Assembly (NCBI GenBank): GCA_963783855.1
Contig: CAWAPE010000001.1
Coordinates: forward strand, 62,001-126,000
DNA from: JAKAGZ01 sp963783855
GTDB lineage: Bacteria; Bacteroidota; Ignavibacteria; Ignavibacteriales; Ignavibacteriaceae
Direction of reading: 5' to 3'
DNA length: 64,000 bases
The notes beneath the pieces are model-generated. The model was not told the origin of the DNA. It worked only from the letters and a program-made list of their open reading frames with translations, and made no database searches. This document shows positions 63,367 through 64,000 of the stretch, in pieces. A program made the position numbers and the translations under genes. Each line of letters starts with the position of its first letter. The first letter of the stretch is position 1.

Positions 63367-64000
63367 ATGCGAACTCATAAAGTACAACTAAGCTTAATTA
63401 TTATAATTTCTGTATTCCTGGTTACACTGCTTTCCTCCTGCAGAGGAAATCTACAATTTAGATCGGACAGTCATCTTAAGGTCTTCCAGGAAAAGACTTT
63501 TAATATAGAACAGGGTAAATTATTAAAGATGAAGGTTTCATCAGCCGATGTTGTAATAAAATCTTGGGACAAGCCGGAAATATACGTTAAAGTTTCCGGT
63601 AACAAGAAGGCCATAAAGAGAGCCGATATTGAATACAACAAAGATGAAAATATGTTAGAAATCCGGAGCGATAATGAAGACCACTTTAACTTCTTTTCCG
63701 AAGGATTGTTCATGAAATTTGAAATTTTTGTTCCTGAAAACTTTAATACAGATATCCGAACCAGCGGCGGAATAATTTCTGTCACCAAACTTGCCGGTGA
63801 TTTTGAACTCAAAACAAGCAGCGGTGATATTATACTTAAAGATTTAAATGGGCCAATTAGGACGCGAACATCGGGAGGAACTATTTCGGGAAATAATATT
63901 AACGGCGATACAAGAATTTCCACATCCGGCGGCGATATCAATTATGAAAACTTTAATGGTGACCTGATTGCATCCACATCCGGCGGTACAATAAATCTAA
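63367..64000 (+). CDS. DUF4097 beta-strand-repeat lipoprotein, cut by the window end
   Basis: 211 codons are visible and the gene continues past the window. ATG at 63367 has an AAAGG ribosome binding site 6 bases before it. The N-terminus is a lipoprotein signal (IIIISVFLVTLLSSC, lipobox LSSC). The mature part shows repeated TSGG/TSSG turns (TSGGIISV, TSSGDIIL, TSGGTISG, TSGGDINY, TSGGTINL) about 18 residues apart, the right-handed beta-helix pattern of DUF4097 putative adhesins. Function in this family is unproven; many sit beside anti-sigma/RseC-like genes. Confidence 0.85.
   Translation, partial: MRTHKVQLSLIIIISVFLVTLLSSCRGNLQFRSDSHLKVFQEKTFNIEQGKLLKMKVSSADVVIKSWDKPEIYVKVSGNKKAIKRADIEYNKDENMLEIRSDNEDHFNFFSEGLFMKFEIFVPENFNTDIRTSGGIISVTKLAGDFELKTSSGDIILKDLNGPIRTRTSGGTISGNNINGDTRISTSGGDINYENFNGDLIASTSGGTINL

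Noticed and set aside
63471..63941. 156-codon minus-strand frame at the right end
   Set aside because: Antisense of the DUF4097 lipoprotein gene; its Ser/Pro/Leu-rich sequence is a by-product of the TSGG repeats.

Overview
The window reads as AT-rich chromosomal DNA from a Gram-negative bacterium of the Bacteroidota/Chlorobiota/Ignavibacteriota lineage. An outer membrane is implied by Kdo transferase WaaA, a TolC-type channel, lipoproteins and a beta-barrel protein. The lineage is my inference from gene content, and Ignavibacteria seem the best fit. There is no phage, CRISPR array, IS element or rRNA, and I found no tRNA. Genes are densely packed in short operons on both strands.

Layout. 1-6.8 kb: a plus-strand surface-polysaccharide cluster (three methyltransferases, two glycosyltransferases, a polysaccharide deacetylase and a sugar aminotransferase). 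6.8-12.3 kb: priA with an upstream lipoprotein gene, a two-TM RCK potassium channel, and lysA carrying a frameshift. 12.6-21.2 kb: leuS, serS, a heterodimeric ABC exporter pair and fbp. 21.3-24 kb: a small unknown gene, a GT9 glycosyltransferase and waaA. 24-34 kb: mixed metabolism (DinB-like protein, isoaspartyl peptidase/asparaginase, DUF2721 protein, fatty acid desaturase, YbaK-like deacylase, GYD protein, two secreted unknowns, argF-arcC, aat, an M24 peptidase).

34.3-46.3 kb is the most unusual part. Four glutamate dehydrogenase genes of three subfamilies lie within 12 kb. The first two are each followed by a ~1000-residue protein made of two receiver domains and a PEP-synthase-type ATP-grasp domain, without the recognisable phosphohistidine motif or catalytic barrel of PEP synthase. 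The gdhA plus REC-REC-ATP-grasp pair is present twice in tandem. A small zinc-ribbon gene and a third GDH follow; the fourth GDH, on the other strand, is frameshifted. This looks like a regulated ammonium/glutamate node, and the two large proteins are good candidates for an undescribed regulatory or phosphotransfer device.

46.3-64 kb: M1 aminopeptidase, an iodotyrosine-deiodinase-like nitroreductase, an APC permease fused to PTS EIIA and RCK_C domains, a TetR-EmrA-EmrB-TolC efflux operon with a candidate operator, rhodanese, MscS, an M13 peptidase, a membrane unknown, a diheme cytochrome with TPRs, an EamA transporter, and the start of a DUF4097 lipoprotein cut off by the window end. Peptidases, asparaginase, GDHs, carbamate kinase/OTC and the amino acid permease together suggest active amino acid turnover. 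Related palindromic intergenic elements occur at least three times, plus one of a variant type, and two small possible reading frames lie in otherwise empty gaps.
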